Below, in pieces: positions 55,935 to 64,000 of a stretch of DNA of 64,000 nt. The notes below the pieces were generated by a model, which made no database searches, was not told the origin of the DNA, and saw only the letters and a list, made by a program, of their open reading frames with translations. Source of the DNA: Gammaproteobacteria bacterium (GTDB lineage: Bacteria; Pseudomonadota; Gammaproteobacteria; Burkholderiales; Rhodocyclaceae); assembly GCA_018825305.1 (NCBI GenBank), contig JAHJEO010000016.1, positions 310,001-374,000 on the forward strand. The letters are read 5' to 3'. The number at the start of each line of letters is the position of its first letter. The stretch's first letter is position 1. Made by a program: the position numbers and the translations under genes.

Positions 55935-58025
55935 GCCACACAATCCCTCGCCCTCGACAGTTTCCTCGCCCGCAGCCATTTGCGTCAGCTGGGCGCGCCG
56001 GTGCTCATCATCGCCATCCTGTCGATGATGGTGCTGCCGCTACCGACGTTCGCCCTCGACGTCTTCTTCACTTTCAACATCGCCATGGCCATCATCGTGC
56101 TGCTGGTGTCGATGTATGTGATGAAGCCGCTAGACTTCTCGGTGTTCCCGACGGTGCTGCTGGTGACGACGTTGCTGCGCCTTTCGCTCAACGTCGCCTC
56201 TACGCGCGTGGTGCTGATCGAGGGCCACACCGGTCCCGACGCTGCCGGCAAGGTGATCGAGGCCTTCGGCCATTTCCTGGTCGGTGGCAACTACACGGTC
56301 GGCATTGTCGTGTTCGTGATCCTCACCTTGATCAACTTCGTGGTGATTACCAAGGGTGCCGGCCGCATTGCCGAAGTGACGGCGCGCTTCACACTGGATG
56401 CCATGCCGGGCAAGCAGATGGCGATCGATGCCGACCTAAATGCCGGCCTTATCGGCGAGGATGAGGCACGTAAGCGCCGCGCCGGCATCGCCCAGGAGGC
56501 CGACTTCTACGGCTCGATGGACGGCGCCTCGAAATTTGTGCGCGGCGATGCCGTCGCCGGCATCCTGATCCTGGTGATCAACATCATCGGCGGCCTCATC
56601 ATCGGCGTCGTTCAGCACGACATGGAGATCGGCCAGGCGGCGAAGAACTACACGCTGCTCACCATCGGCGACGGCCTGGTGGCACAGATACCGGCGCTGA
56701 TCATTTCAACCGCCGCCGGCCTCGTCGTGACCCGGGTCGGAGGCGACGAGCGCGATATCGGCCAGCAGGTCGGTGACCAGGTTTTCGGCAATCCCACCGT
56801 GCTGGTCCTGACCGCGAGCATCCTCGGCATCCTCGGGCTGATTCCCGGAATGCCCAACATGGTATTCCTGCTGCTGGCCGGCGCCCTCGGCGGTCTGGCG
56901 TGGTGGATGCTGCAAAAGCAGCAAGTGAGCGCGGCCGCCGAAGCGGTTGCGCCGGCGCCTGTTGCAGCCCAGCAAGAATCGGTGGAAGCCAGCTGGGCCG
57001 ATGTCGCGCCCGTGGACGTGCTTGGCCTCGAAGTGGGCTACCGCCTGATTCCCTTGGTTGATCGCGGCATGGATGGCGAACTGTTGAAGCGCATCCGCAG
57101 CCTCCGCAAGAAGTTTGCCCAGGAAGTCGGCTTCCTTGCGGCACCCGTGCATATTCGCGACAACCTCGAACTCAAGCCCAATGCCTATCGCATTTCATTG
57201 AAGGGGGTCGAGATCGGTGCCGGCGAAGCCTATCCGGGAATGCATCTGGCCATCAATCCCGGCCGTGTCGCCGGCGCGCTGCCGGGTACGCCCACGATCG
57301 ACCCGGCCTTCGGCCTGCCGGCGGTATGGATCGAGCCCACCATGCGCGAGCAGGCCCACGCCTTGGGCTATACGGTGGTCGATGCCGGCACCGTGATCGC
57401 CACCCATCTCAATCATGTCATCCTGTCCCACGCGGCGGAACTGCTCGGTCGCCAGGAGGCGCAATCGCTGCTGGATCACATAGCCGCCGAATCGCCAAGG
57501 CTGGTTGAGGATCTGGTGCCGAAACTGCTGTCCTTGTCAGTGGTCCAGCGCGTATTGCAGAACCTGCTGGAAGAGGCCGTCAATATCCGCGACATGCGCA
57601 CCATTATCGAGACGCTGGCGGAACATGCCCCGCGAAGCCAGGATCCGGTGGAACTGACGTCCCAGGTGCGGGTGGCACTTGGCCGCTCCATCGTCCAGCA
57701 GCTCTACCCGGGCAACGCGGAAATCCAGGTGATGGCACTGGAGCCGGGCCTGGAGCGAATTCTCGGCCAGGCGCTGGCGGGCGGTGCTGATGCTGGCGGC
57801 ATCGAACCGGGCCTTGCCGACACCTTGCTGCGCGAGACTGCGGCGGCGGCGGCTCGCCAGGAAGAGGTCGGCTTGCCGGCGGTGCTGCTGGTGCCGGGGC
57901 AATTGCGCTGGCTGTTGTCGCGCTTCCTGCGGCGCGCCTCCCCGAACCTGAAAGTTCTGGCCAATGCCGAAATTCCCGATTCCCGCACCATCAAGGTGAC
58001 AGCCGTCATCGGAGCCAAGCCATGA
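55932..58025 (+). CDS. flhA: Flagellar export gate protein FlhA
   Basis: A 697-residue protein. About eight transmembrane helices lie in residues 20-325. The conserved cytoplasmic loop (GRIAEVTARFTLDAMPGKQMAIDADLNAGLI, RRAGIAQEADFYGSMDGASKFV) is intact, as is the C-terminal docking platform for chaperone-substrate complexes. The ATG at 55932 is taken because GAAGG is nearer the usual spacing; 55929 is possible. It energises export with FlhB. Confidence 0.96.
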   Translation: MATQSLALDSFLARSHLRQLGAPVLIIAILSMMVLPLPTFALDVFFTFNIAMAIIVLLVSMYVMKPLDFSVFPTVLLVTTLLRLSLNVASTRVVLIEGHTGPDAAGKVIEAFGHFLVGGNYTVGIVVFVILTLINFVVITKGAGRIAEVTARFTLDAMPGKQMAIDADLNAGLIGEDEARKRRAGIAQEADFYGSMDGASKFVRGDAVAGILILVINIIGGLIIGVVQHDMEIGQAAKNYTLLTIGDGLVAQIPALIISTAAGLVVTRVGGDERDIGQQVGDQVFGNPTVLVLTASILGILGLIPGMPNMVFLLLAGALGGLAWWMLQKQQVSAAAEAVAPAPVAAQQESVEASWADVAPVDVLGLEVGYRLIPLVDRGMDGELLKRIRSLRKKFAQEVGFLAAPVHIRDNLELKPNAYRISLKGVEIGAGEAYPGMHLAINPGRVAGALPGTPTIDPAFGLPAVWIEPTMREQAHALGYTVVDAGTVIATHLNHVILSHAAELLGRQEAQSLLDHIAAESPRLVEDLVPKLLSLSVVQRVLQNLLEEAVNIRDMRTIIETLAEHAPRSQDPVELTSQVRVALGRSIVQQLYPGNAEIQVMALEPGLERILGQALAGGADAGGIEPGLADTLLRETAAAAARQEEVGLPAVLLVPGQLRWLLSRFLRRASPNLKVLANAEIPDSRTIKVTAVIGAKP

Positions 58026-58053
58026 TCACTGACCCCAAAACGAAGAGGGTGCC

Positions 58054-59583
58054 ATGACCGTAAAAAAATATGTTGCCGCCAACGCCCGCGAGGCGCTGCG
58101 TCGAGTCAAGCAGGACCTCGGCCCGGATGCGATCGTCGTTTCGAACAAGGCCGTCCCCGACGGTGTCGAGATCGTCGCCATGTCGGCAGACAGTCTTGAT
58201 GCCCTGTCAGGCCAGCCCGGCCCGCGCATCGCCCCCCCGCCTCCCCTGGCGCCACGGCCGGCACCGGCCAGTACTGCGCGGGGCGTGGCGCCGCCGGTTT
58301 CCGAAGACGACTATACCGTCAGCCTGTCCGCCAAGGCGCGGGCGCAGACCCCGTTTCGGCCGTGGCAGCCGGCGGCCCAAGCTGCGGCATCACCGGCCCG
58401 CGATACGGTCCGTGCCGCCGTGCCGCCATCGCCGACTTTTTCAGACGATGCCGCGCGTCCCCGACCGTTGCAGTCGCGCCCGGGCGTGCCCAGTGGCGCC
58501 GAGGTCGCGGCCAGTGGCGCCGAGGTCGCGGCCAGCCTTGAGCGTGCCGCGGCCGAGGCCCGCGATGACGATGCCGCGCGGCTACGCGGTTATCTCGACC
58601 GGGGAACGACGGCCGGTGTGCGCGGTGACGCCTCGACCGATCAACTGCTGGTGGAGATGCAGGCGATCAAATCATTGCTCGAGCGACAGCTCGGCGGCTT
58701 TGCCTGGGGCGATCTCGCGCGCGAATCGCCGGTGCGGGCCATGCTGCTGGCCGAAATGCTCGATGCGGGATTTTCCGGCGAACTCGCGCGTCACCTGATC
58801 GAGGGCATGCCTTCGGATCTTTCGGCCGACGCCGGCCGCAAGTGGCTGCAGGCGGGAATCAATCGCCGACTGCGCACGCTGGCCAACGATTCCGACATCA
58901 TCGATCGTGGCGGCGTCTTCGCACTGGTCGGCCCCACCGGCGTCGGCAAGACAACGACGACGGCAAAACTTGCGGCGCGCTGCGTCGTGCGCTACGGCGC
59001 CGACCGCCTGGCATTGCTGACCACCGATTCCTATCGGATCGGCGCGCATGAACAGTTGCGCATCTACGGCCGCATCCTCGGCGTGCCGGTCCATGTCGTG
59101 CGCGACAGCGACGATTTGCGGCGCACGCTGCATGAACTGCGCGACAAGCACATGGTGCTGATCGATACCGTCGGCATGAGCCAGCGCGATCGCATGGTCG
59201 CGGACCAGGCAGCGATGCTCATGCGCTCCGGCGAGATCAGCCGCCTGCTGTTGCTCAATGCCACCAGTCGCGGCGACACGCTTGACGACGTGATCCGCTC
59301 CTATGCCGGCGAGGATCTTGCCGGCGCCATCCTGACCAAGATCGACGAGGCGGCGTCGCTCGCGCCGGCGCTCGACGCCGTGGTTCGGCACGGCCTGTTG
59401 CTGACGCATGTCGCCAACGGCCAGCGGGTGCCCGAGGACCTGCATCTGCCCAATCGCAGTTACCTGCTGCATCGCGCCTTCAAGTTGCCGGCGGTCGAGT
59501 CGCCGCACCGCTTGCGCGAGGAAGAGGTCGGCCTCAGCCTGCCGCCGGCGGCCGTCAAGGGTTTGAGGCCGTCACTTGTCTGA
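58054..59583 (+). CDS. flhF: Flagellar SRP-type GTPase FlhF
   Basis: A 509-residue GTPase that sets flagellar position and number. A short N-terminal conserved block (MTVKKYVAANAREALRRVKQDLGPDAIVVSNKAV) is followed by a long Pro/Ala linker (about 50-185), the N domain, and the G domain (VGPTGVGKTTTTAKLAAR, LLTTDSYRIGAHEQL, LIDTVGMSQRD, LTKIDEA). The linker holds a dispersed repeat and a 21-bp tandem duplication. It overlaps flhG by 8 bp. Confidence 0.95.
   Translation: MTVKKYVAANAREALRRVKQDLGPDAIVVSNKAVPDGVEIVAMSADSLDALSGQPGPRIAPPPPLAPRPAPASTARGVAPPVSEDDYTVSLSAKARAQTPFRPWQPAAQAAASPARDTVRAAVPPSPTFSDDAARPRPLQSRPGVPSGAEVAASGAEVAASLERAAAEARDDDAARLRGYLDRGTTAGVRGDASTDQLLVEMQAIKSLLERQLGGFAWGDLARESPVRAMLLAEMLDAGFSGELARHLIEGMPSDLSADAGRKWLQAGINRRLRTLANDSDIIDRGGVFALVGPTGVGKTTTTAKLAARCVVRYGADRLALLTTDSYRIGAHEQLRIYGRILGVPVHVVRDSDDLRRTLHELRDKHMVLIDTVGMSQRDRMVADQAAMLMRSGEISRLLLLNATSRGDTLDDVIRSYAGEDLAGAILTKIDEAASLAPALDAVVRHGLLLTHVANGQRVPEDLHLPNRSYLLHRAFKLPAVESPHRLREEEVGLSLPPAAVKGLRPSLV
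58417..58442 (+). repeat. Dispersed linker repeat, copy 8 (in flhF)
   Basis: GCCGTGCCGCCATCGCCGAC followed by five T and C. It encodes AVPPSPTF. Confidence 0.8.
58490..58531 (+). repeat. 21-bp tandem duplication in the flhF linker
   Basis: Two identical 21-bp units (58490-58510 and 58511-58531) encode SGAEVAA twice. The frame is kept and the copies do not differ, so the duplication is recent or maintained by slippage. Confidence 0.85.
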
Positions 59584-60394
59584 ACTGACCTGGCATGGCG
59601 ACCAGGCCGCCGGCCTGCGCCGCCTGTTTACAAGTCGCGCGCCACAGGTTGTGGCCTTCGCCTCCGGGCGCGAAGCCTGCGGCCGCACTACGCTGGTGGC
59701 GCAAACGGCTGCGGCGCTGGCACAACAGGGCCAGGGTGTCGTCATCGTCGATGAGAACGGCGCGCCGAACAACGCAGTTGCCGCTTTCGGCCTTACGGCG
59801 CGTTACGACCTGATGCATGCGGTGAACGGAACCCGCGCCCTGCGCCAGGTCGAACTGGCTGCCGCCCCGCTGGTGCGGATCGTCCCGGCGGCGCGCGCAG
59901 CACGCGAACTCGATCATCTCGATCCGGACATGCAGTTGCGTTTGAGCGACTGTCTCGAACAGTTGCAGGAGGGCGCCGGATTCGTTCTGATCGACTGCGC
60001 CAGCAGGCGCGGCGGCCAGCTTTCAGCCTTGGCGCGCGCGGCAAGACATCTGGTGATCGTGGTGGCGGCGCAAAGCACCGCGATCACGCACGCCTACGCC
60101 CTCATCAAGCGCATTGCCCAGGACCGCATTCACGGCGGCTTCCGGATCGCGATAACCCGTGCCCGCTCGCATGAAGAGGCGCAGGCGATTTTCGAGAACA
60201 TGCGGCGGGTGGCCGCAGACCATCTCGGTGTGCGTCTGGAATATCTTGGCGATGCGCGGGTGCCCGTGACCGAGCATCTGGCCGATGCGCTGCTCAGCCG
60301 CCTGCCGGCCTTTGGTGACGACCGTTCCGGGGCGTTCGACCGTGACGTGGCGGGGCTTTGGCGGGAGGCGGGCATGGCGGAATCGATGGTATAG
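59576..60394 (+). CDS. flhG: Flagellar number regulator FlhG (MinD-like, degenerate P-loop)
   Basis: A 272-residue ParA/MinD-family protein starting with TTG. The N terminus keeps the FlhF-activating motif DQAAGLRRL. The Walker A region reads ASGREACGRTTLV: both lysines of the MinD form KGGVGKT are Arg. The position of the switch II aspartate is kept as VLIDCAS. A C-terminal amphipathic membrane helix is not obvious. Its place between flhF and fliA matches FlhG/FleN, but ATP hydrolysis is doubtful from this sequence. Confidence 0.88.
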   Translation: MSELTWHGDQAAGLRRLFTSRAPQVVAFASGREACGRTTLVAQTAAALAQQGQGVVIVDENGAPNNAVAAFGLTARYDLMHAVNGTRALRQVELAAAPLVRIVPAARAARELDHLDPDMQLRLSDCLEQLQEGAGFVLIDCASRRGGQLSALARAARHLVIVVAAQSTAITHAYALIKRIAQDRIHGGFRIAITRARSHEEAQAIFENMRRVAADHLGVRLEYLGDARVPVTEHLADALLSRLPAFGDDRSGAFDRDVAGLWREAGMAESMV

Positions 60395-60437
60395 TTTTGG
60401 CCGACGCCACAGTCCGCCCTGCGCCCCGACCGCTGCG

Positions 60438-61205
60438 ATGTATACCCCCCAGGGTTCGCCCGACAAGGATCAGCTGATCTCGCAATTTGCCCCGCTGGTC
60501 AAGCGCCTGGCCTTCCACTTGATGGCCAGGCTGCCGGCCAGTGTGCAGGTCGATGATCTGATACAAAATGGCATGATTGGCCTCCTCGATGCGCTCAATC
60601 GTTTCGAGGAGGGACTTGGCGCGCAGTTTGAAACCTACGCCGTTCAACGTATCCGCGGCGCCATGCTTGACGGTCTTCGCGAGAATGACTGGCTGCCGCG
60701 CGGCGTGCGGCGCGAGATGCGTCGTGTCGAGTCGGCGATCCAGCAGCTTGAGCATCAACTCGGACGCCAACCCAACGAGCAGGAACTGGCCGACTCACTG
60801 GGCATGCCGCTACCGGAATACCAGAGGCTGCTGCAGGATGCCCGGGGACACCAGCTGGTCCACCTCGAGGATATGACCGCCGATGACGAGGAGGGCTATC
60901 TCGAACGCCATGCTGCCGGGCCGTCGGGTGATCCGCTGGCCATGCTGGAAGAGGCCAGCGTGCGTCAGGCACTGGTCGCCGCCGTTGCCGCTTTGCCCGA
61001 GCGCGAGAAGCTGGTGATGGCGCTCTACTACGAGCAGGATCTCAATCTGCGCGAAATCGGCGAAGTGATGGGCGTTACCGAATCGCGCGTCTGCCAGCTG
61101 CACAGCCAGGCCGTGGCACGCCTGCGGGCTGCTGTCGTCGTTGGCGACGAAGCGCCGCTGAAGAAACGCCGGGGCCGTCCGCCCAAGGCCAAGGAAGTGG
61201 CATGA
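60438..61205 (+). CDS. fliA: Flagellar sigma factor FliA (sigma-28)
   Basis: A 255-residue sigma-70-family factor reading class III flagellar promoters. Region 2 includes LPASVQVDDLIQNGMIGLLDAL and FETYAVQRIRGAMLDGLRENDWLPR; region 4 has LNLREIGEVMGVTESRVCQLHSQAVARLR. It ends in a basic tail with an AT-hook-like RRGRPPK core, not usual for FliA. It is held by FlgM, encoded 2.5 kb downstream behind a sigma-28 promoter. Confidence 0.95.
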   Translation: MYTPQGSPDKDQLISQFAPLVKRLAFHLMARLPASVQVDDLIQNGMIGLLDALNRFEEGLGAQFETYAVQRIRGAMLDGLRENDWLPRGVRREMRRVESAIQQLEHQLGRQPNEQELADSLGMPLPEYQRLLQDARGHQLVHLEDMTADDEEGYLERHAAGPSGDPLAMLEEASVRQALVAAVAALPEREKLVMALYYEQDLNLREIGEVMGVTESRVCQLHSQAVARLRAAVVVGDEAPLKKRRGRPPKAKEVA

Positions 61206-61329
61206 TGGCCCCCCACGTTCGCTGCTTTGCATGCCGGGAATTGCGCTTCGCGCGCCGGCAACCCGGCTCGCTGCCCCTCACAGGGGGGCGTAGGCCTCCC
61301 TGGGGCGGCCCTACGAAAGCCTAGCCTTA
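61206..61329 (+). repeat. Intergenic GC-rich repeat, copy C (fliA/motC)
   Basis: Shares CCCCCCACGTTCGC, GGCTCGCTGCCCCTC and CCTGGGGCGGCCC with the copies at 8520 and 55852, plus an extra internal segment. No clear target duplication apart from ATGG. Confidence 0.55.
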
Positions 61330-62070
61330 ATGGACAAGATCAGCATTTTTGGCCTCCTGCTCGGCATCGGCACCATTCTTCTGGGCCAGGTGCTGGAGGG
61401 CGGCCATGTCGGTTCACTGGTCCAGCCCACGGCATTCCTGATCGTCATCGGCGGCACGCTCGGTGCAGTAATGCTGCAAAGTCCGTTCAACATATTCATG
61501 ACCGGCATGCGCATGGTGCGCTGGGTGTTCTTCCCGCCGGTGACGGCGCCGCAACTTCTGATCGACCAGATCGCCAACTGGAGCCACCTGGCGCGCAAGG
61601 AAGGACTGCTCTCGCTCGAGGCGCAGATCGTGTCGCTCAAAGACCCGTTCGCCGTCAAGGGACTGCAATTGCTGGTCGATGGCGCCGAGCCGGATCGGCT
61701 GCGCGAAGTGCTGGAGGTCGACATCGCTTCCTACGAGGCGCAACTCAAGCTTTCGGCGAAAGTATGGGAGTCGGCCGGTGGCTACTCGCCGACCATCGGC
61801 ATTCTCGGCGCAGTGATGGGGTTGATTCACGTCATGGAGAATCTGTCGGATCCATCCAAGCTGGGCGCCGGCATCGCCGTCGCCTTCGTCGCCACGATCT
61901 ACGGCGTCGGTGCCGCCAACCTGATTTTCCTGCCCATCGCCAAGAAACTGCTGGCCAACATTTCGCGCCTGGTTGCCATGCGCGAGATGTTGCTCGATGG
62001 ACTCGTCGGCATCGCCAACGGTGACAATCCGCGGATCATCGAAAGCCGTCTTCGGGGTTACTTCGCCTAA
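61330..62070 (+). CDS. motC: Second flagellar stator, MotA paralogue (MotC)
   Basis: A 246-residue four-helix MotA/TolQ family protein. The N-terminal LLLGIGTILLGQVLEGG and the late helices ESAGGYSPTIGILGAVMGLIHVMENLS and AVAFVATIYGVGAANLIFLPIAKKL carry the conserved Pro and Thr of proton-type stators. It resembles PomA/MotC more than the MotA at 32185. Forms the A subunit with MotD. Confidence 0.93.
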   Translation: MDKISIFGLLLGIGTILLGQVLEGGHVGSLVQPTAFLIVIGGTLGAVMLQSPFNIFMTGMRMVRWVFFPPVTAPQLLIDQIANWSHLARKEGLLSLEAQIVSLKDPFAVKGLQLLVDGAEPDRLREVLEVDIASYEAQLKLSAKVWESAGGYSPTIGILGAVMGLIHVMENLSDPSKLGAGIAVAFVATIYGVGAANLIFLPIAKKLLANISRLVAMREMLLDGLVGIANGDNPRIIESRLRGYFA

Positions 62071-62075
62071 CGCCC

Positions 62076-62876
62076 ATGGCCAGCCATCATCGACGTCGTC
62101 GCAATGAGGACGAGCACGAAAATCACGAGCGCTGGCTGGTCTCCTACGCTGATTTCATTACCCTGTTGTTCGCCTTCTTCGTGGTGATGTACGCGATCTC
62201 GCAGGTTAACGACGGCAAGTACCGCGTGCTGTCGGATACGCTGTCATCGGCTTTTCGCACTCCAGGCGGCAGTTCGGGGGCGCTGGTGCAGATCAATCCG
62301 AATGCCCCGAGTCCGCTGGCCATTCCGGTGCGCAAGAATCCGGCGCAGATCAAGGCCGAGGAGAACAAGCGCCAGAACAAGGAAAAAATGCGCAACATGG
62401 CCAAGGAACTGATGGATGCGCTTGGGCCACTGGTGCAAAACGGCCAGGTCCGGGTTACCGAAGGCGCCATGGGCATCACCATCGAGATCAACGCCAGCGT
62501 GCTGTTTCCGACCGGCGAGGCCCGGCTCGATATAACGGCGGTACGCGCGCTGGTGGCGGTGGCGCAGATACTGGGGCCGACGGAGTTTCCCGTCACCGTC
62601 GAGGGGCACACCGACAATGCGCCGATCAACACGCCGCAGTTCCCTTCGAACTGGGAGCTTTCCGGTGCCCGGGCAGCCAGCGTGGTACGGCTGTTCATCG
62701 ACAGCGGCGTCGATCCCCGACGCATGACGGCGCTAGGCTTTGCCGATCAACGGCCCGTCGCCGACAATGCCGTACCCGAGGGGCGGAGCCGCAATCGCCG
62801 TGTGGCCATCAACATCGAGGCCAATGTGCCGGACAAGGTGGTGGAAGTGCCGGTCGAGGGGGCAGGCGCGCGATAG
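62076..62876 (+). CDS. motD: Second flagellar stator, MotB paralogue (MotD)
   Basis: A 266-residue protein. Asp26 in the single helix (LVSYADFITLLFAFFVVMYAIS) binds the proton. The basic N terminus HHRRRRNEDEH and a charged linker lead to an OmpA domain (FPVTVEGHTDNAPINT, NWELSGARAASVVRLF). It lies 5 bp after motC. Two stator sets let the motor adapt to load or surface. Confidence 0.93.
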   Translation: MASHHRRRRNEDEHENHERWLVSYADFITLLFAFFVVMYAISQVNDGKYRVLSDTLSSAFRTPGGSSGALVQINPNAPSPLAIPVRKNPAQIKAEENKRQNKEKMRNMAKELMDALGPLVQNGQVRVTEGAMGITIEINASVLFPTGEARLDITAVRALVAVAQILGPTEFPVTVEGHTDNAPINTPQFPSNWELSGARAASVVRLFIDSGVDPRRMTALGFADQRPVADNAVPEGRSRNRRVAINIEANVPDKVVEVPVEGAGAR

Positions 62877-62897
62877 CTCGCCTGCTCAATGCCTGGC

Positions 62898-63374
62898 TTA
62901 TGCGGACCCGAGGATGCGGCCGCTGCCGCCGGGACGCACCGAGGTTTGCCCATCCGGTCCGTAGGTCATGGCGCGCTCGGTGGCACCCATTAGCGCCGCC
63001 AGCGCCTGCTGGTTATGTTGCAGGCGGGTGCCGATCAGTTTGCCGTTGAGTTCGTTCTGGCTTCTTGCCTCGCTCGCCAGCATCAGCAGTTCTCGCCAGT
63101 TATTCCGGCTTGCGGCATCGGCCGGGCAGGTTGCCAGCCAAGCATCCATGCCGGAGCGGCCGGACTGAAACCCGGCCGTCGCCAACGCCGCTTCGCGGCG
63201 CTGCGCGCAATCGGTGAGGCGTGCCGCCAGCGCCGATTTTTTGTCAATCAGGCTCGTCAGATGGTCGGCGTTGCCGGCTACGAGCGTGACTTGTTCATCC
63301 TGAAGCAGTAAAACGAATTCGCGCAGGGCGGCGAGTTCGTCGGCGAGAATCGTGGCGATCGGCGTTGCGGCCAC
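62898..63374 (-). CDS. flgN: Flagellar export chaperone FlgN
   Basis: A 158-residue helical protein of the FlgN family that delivers hook-filament junction proteins FlgK and FlgL. The typical N terminus (LADELAALREFVLLLQDEQVTLVAG) and the C-terminal NGKLIGTRLQHNQQALAALMG helix are seen. Placed 3 bp after flgM, the usual order flgM-flgN. A weaker dispersed-repeat-like stretch lies at 63220-63242. Confidence 0.9.
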   Translation of the reverse strand: MAATPIATILADELAALREFVLLLQDEQVTLVAGNADHLTSLIDKKSALAARLTDCAQRREAALATAGFQSGRSGMDAWLATCPADAASRNNWRELLMLASEARSQNELNGKLIGTRLQHNQQALAALMGATERAMTYGPDGQTSVRPGGSGRILGSA

Positions 63375-63377
63375 TGA

Positions 63378-63680
63378 CTACCGCTGCTTGCCCAGCATTT
63401 CGTGAACGCTTTGAAGCAGGCCATCGGCGATGCGTTCGGGATTGATGCTGAAGCGGCCCTCCGCAATGGCCTGCTTGATTTCGGTGATGCGAGCGACGTC
63501 AATGGGGGGGGCGGCGGTCAATTCGGCGCTGATGACCTGAAGGCGGGCGGAGAGCGAGGAAATATCGACGCGCGGCGCCGTTGCCGGCTGCTCCTGCTGG
63601 CGTGGCGCGTTGTTGGACGCCGCCGGGCGGTTGGCCATAGGCGCTGTTCCGACTGACTTGACTCCGCTATCGATCTTCAC
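63378..63680 (-). CDS. flgM: Anti-sigma-28 factor FlgM
   Basis: A 100-residue inhibitor of FliA, exported once the hook is complete. The disordered N-terminal half is rich in Ala/Pro/Gln. The C-terminal sigma-binding helices include RITEIKQAIAEGRFSINPERIADGLLQ, the family signature. It is preceded by a sigma-28 promoter, so it should be autoregulated through FliA. Confidence 0.95.
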   Translation of the reverse strand: MKIDSGVKSVGTAPMANRPAASNNAPRQQEQPATAPRVDISSLSARLQVISAELTAAPPIDVARITEIKQAIAEGRFSINPERIADGLLQSVHEMLGKQR

Positions 63681-63734
63681 GATGACATCCTTCTTCCGGT
63701 TTCCGCCGGCAATTTCCCCGGTCTGCTGAGACCC

Positions 63735-63761
63735 ATATCGGCATCCTAGCAGGAAACTTTA
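63735..63761 (-). promoter_or_regulatory. Sigma-28 (FliA) promoter of flgM
   Basis: Minus strand: TAAAGTTT (63761-63754), 11-bp spacer, GCCGATAT (63742-63735). Only the last base departs from the consensus. The element ends 54 bp before flgM. Confidence 0.85.
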
Positions 63762-63800
63762 GCCCGCCGGTACGCAAAATAGCGCAATGATTTCATTGGA

Positions 63801-64000
63801 CTAATACTTTACCTCGACGGTTCCGTCGGCGCGGGCGATGCCGCTTACCACCTGGCCATTGCTTAGCCGAACCTGCACGACCTGGCCTTCGGCCGCGTTG
63901 GTCAGTGCGCGCCCCTCGTTGGCGACGGAAAATCCGCTACCCTCAGCGATCACCTTGACGCTCTGGTTTTGTAACACCACCATGGTCTGACGCAGCATGT
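63801..64000 (-). CDS. flgA: Flagellar P-ring chaperone FlgA, C-terminal part
   Basis: The last 65 codons of a minus-strand frame entering from the right edge. The visible part, MVVLQNQSVKVIAEGSGFSV and AAEGQVVQVRLSNGQVVSGI, is the C-terminal SAF-like domain of FlgA, which assists FlgI ring assembly in the periplasm. Signal peptide and N-terminal domain are outside the window. The order flgA-flgM-flgN is standard. Confidence 0.85.
   Translation of the reverse strand, partial: MLRQTMVVLQNQSVKVIAEGSGFSVANEGRALTNAAEGQVVQVRLSNGQVVSGIARADGTVEVKY

Noticed and set aside
63220..63242. A dispersed-repeat-like stretch inside flgN
   Set aside because: Good match in sequence, but it encodes part of a conserved helix (KKSALAARLT), so chance or protein constraint is likely.

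Overview
The window reads as a chromosomal segment of a GC-rich betaproteobacterium, most likely of the Rhodocyclales. This is inferred from gene content and order: nadE next to glnB, a TusE/DsrC-like protein, the SHP-diheme cytochrome c-cytochrome b set with a QseBC-like two-component system, and flhDC-controlled flagella with both MotAB and MotCD. The species cannot be fixed from the sequence alone.

Layout. 1-16.3 kb is mainly housekeeping: the tail of a copper-type P-ATPase and its CopZ-like chaperone, ppa, nadE-glnB, then smr and trxB divergent from a Crp/Fnr regulator, ftsK, lolA, an aldolase-family protein, a tautomerase, rarA, serS and a convergent mltF. A tRNA-Ser(CGA) gene follows. 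Its 3' end and downstream terminator are duplicated about 1 kb further on, bracketing a BrnT/BrnA toxin-antitoxin islet. After it come a hypothetical protein and the tusE/dsrC-like gene. 16.4-24.2 kb is a minus-strand block: a response regulator with helical repeats and a partner kinase, a YgiQ radical SAM protein, a QseC/QseB-like pair, and the cytochrome b561, diheme cytochrome c and SHP genes. Four CCTTAT-type direct repeats at 11-bp spacing lie upstream of that last operon. 24.3-31 kb holds an HNH nuclease, a TonB-like protein, a Nudix hydrolase and two large cyclic-di-GMP signalling proteins.

31-64 kb is almost entirely motility: flhDC; motAB; an MCP-like protein; cheY, cheA, cheW, a PAS-type MCP, cheR, cheD and cheB; a partner-switching pair (STAS plus REC-PP2C-HATPase); two MCPs; two cheV genes; a second cheY with cheZ and cheA; flhB, flhA, flhF, flhG and fliA; motCD; and, on the minus strand, flgN, flgM behind a near-perfect sigma-28 promoter, and the end of flgA. 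Together these cover transcriptional control (FlhDC, FliA/FlgM), export gate, polar placement, two stator sets, and two chemotaxis kinase modules with adaptation enzymes.

Most unusual observations. (1) A roughly 24-bp repeat occurs in at least eight unrelated genes, on both strands, always in frame and mostly in interdomain linkers or tails. (2) A GC-rich intergenic repeat sits exactly at stop/start junctions of co-oriented genes, in the clearest case flanked by a 12-bp duplication of the junction. (3) The brnTA islet carries duplicated tRNA-Ser ends. Further items are a partner-switching module inside the chemotaxis cluster, a FliA with an AT-hook-like tail, a FlhG with a degenerate P-loop, and linear-motif repeats in CheA and CheZ.
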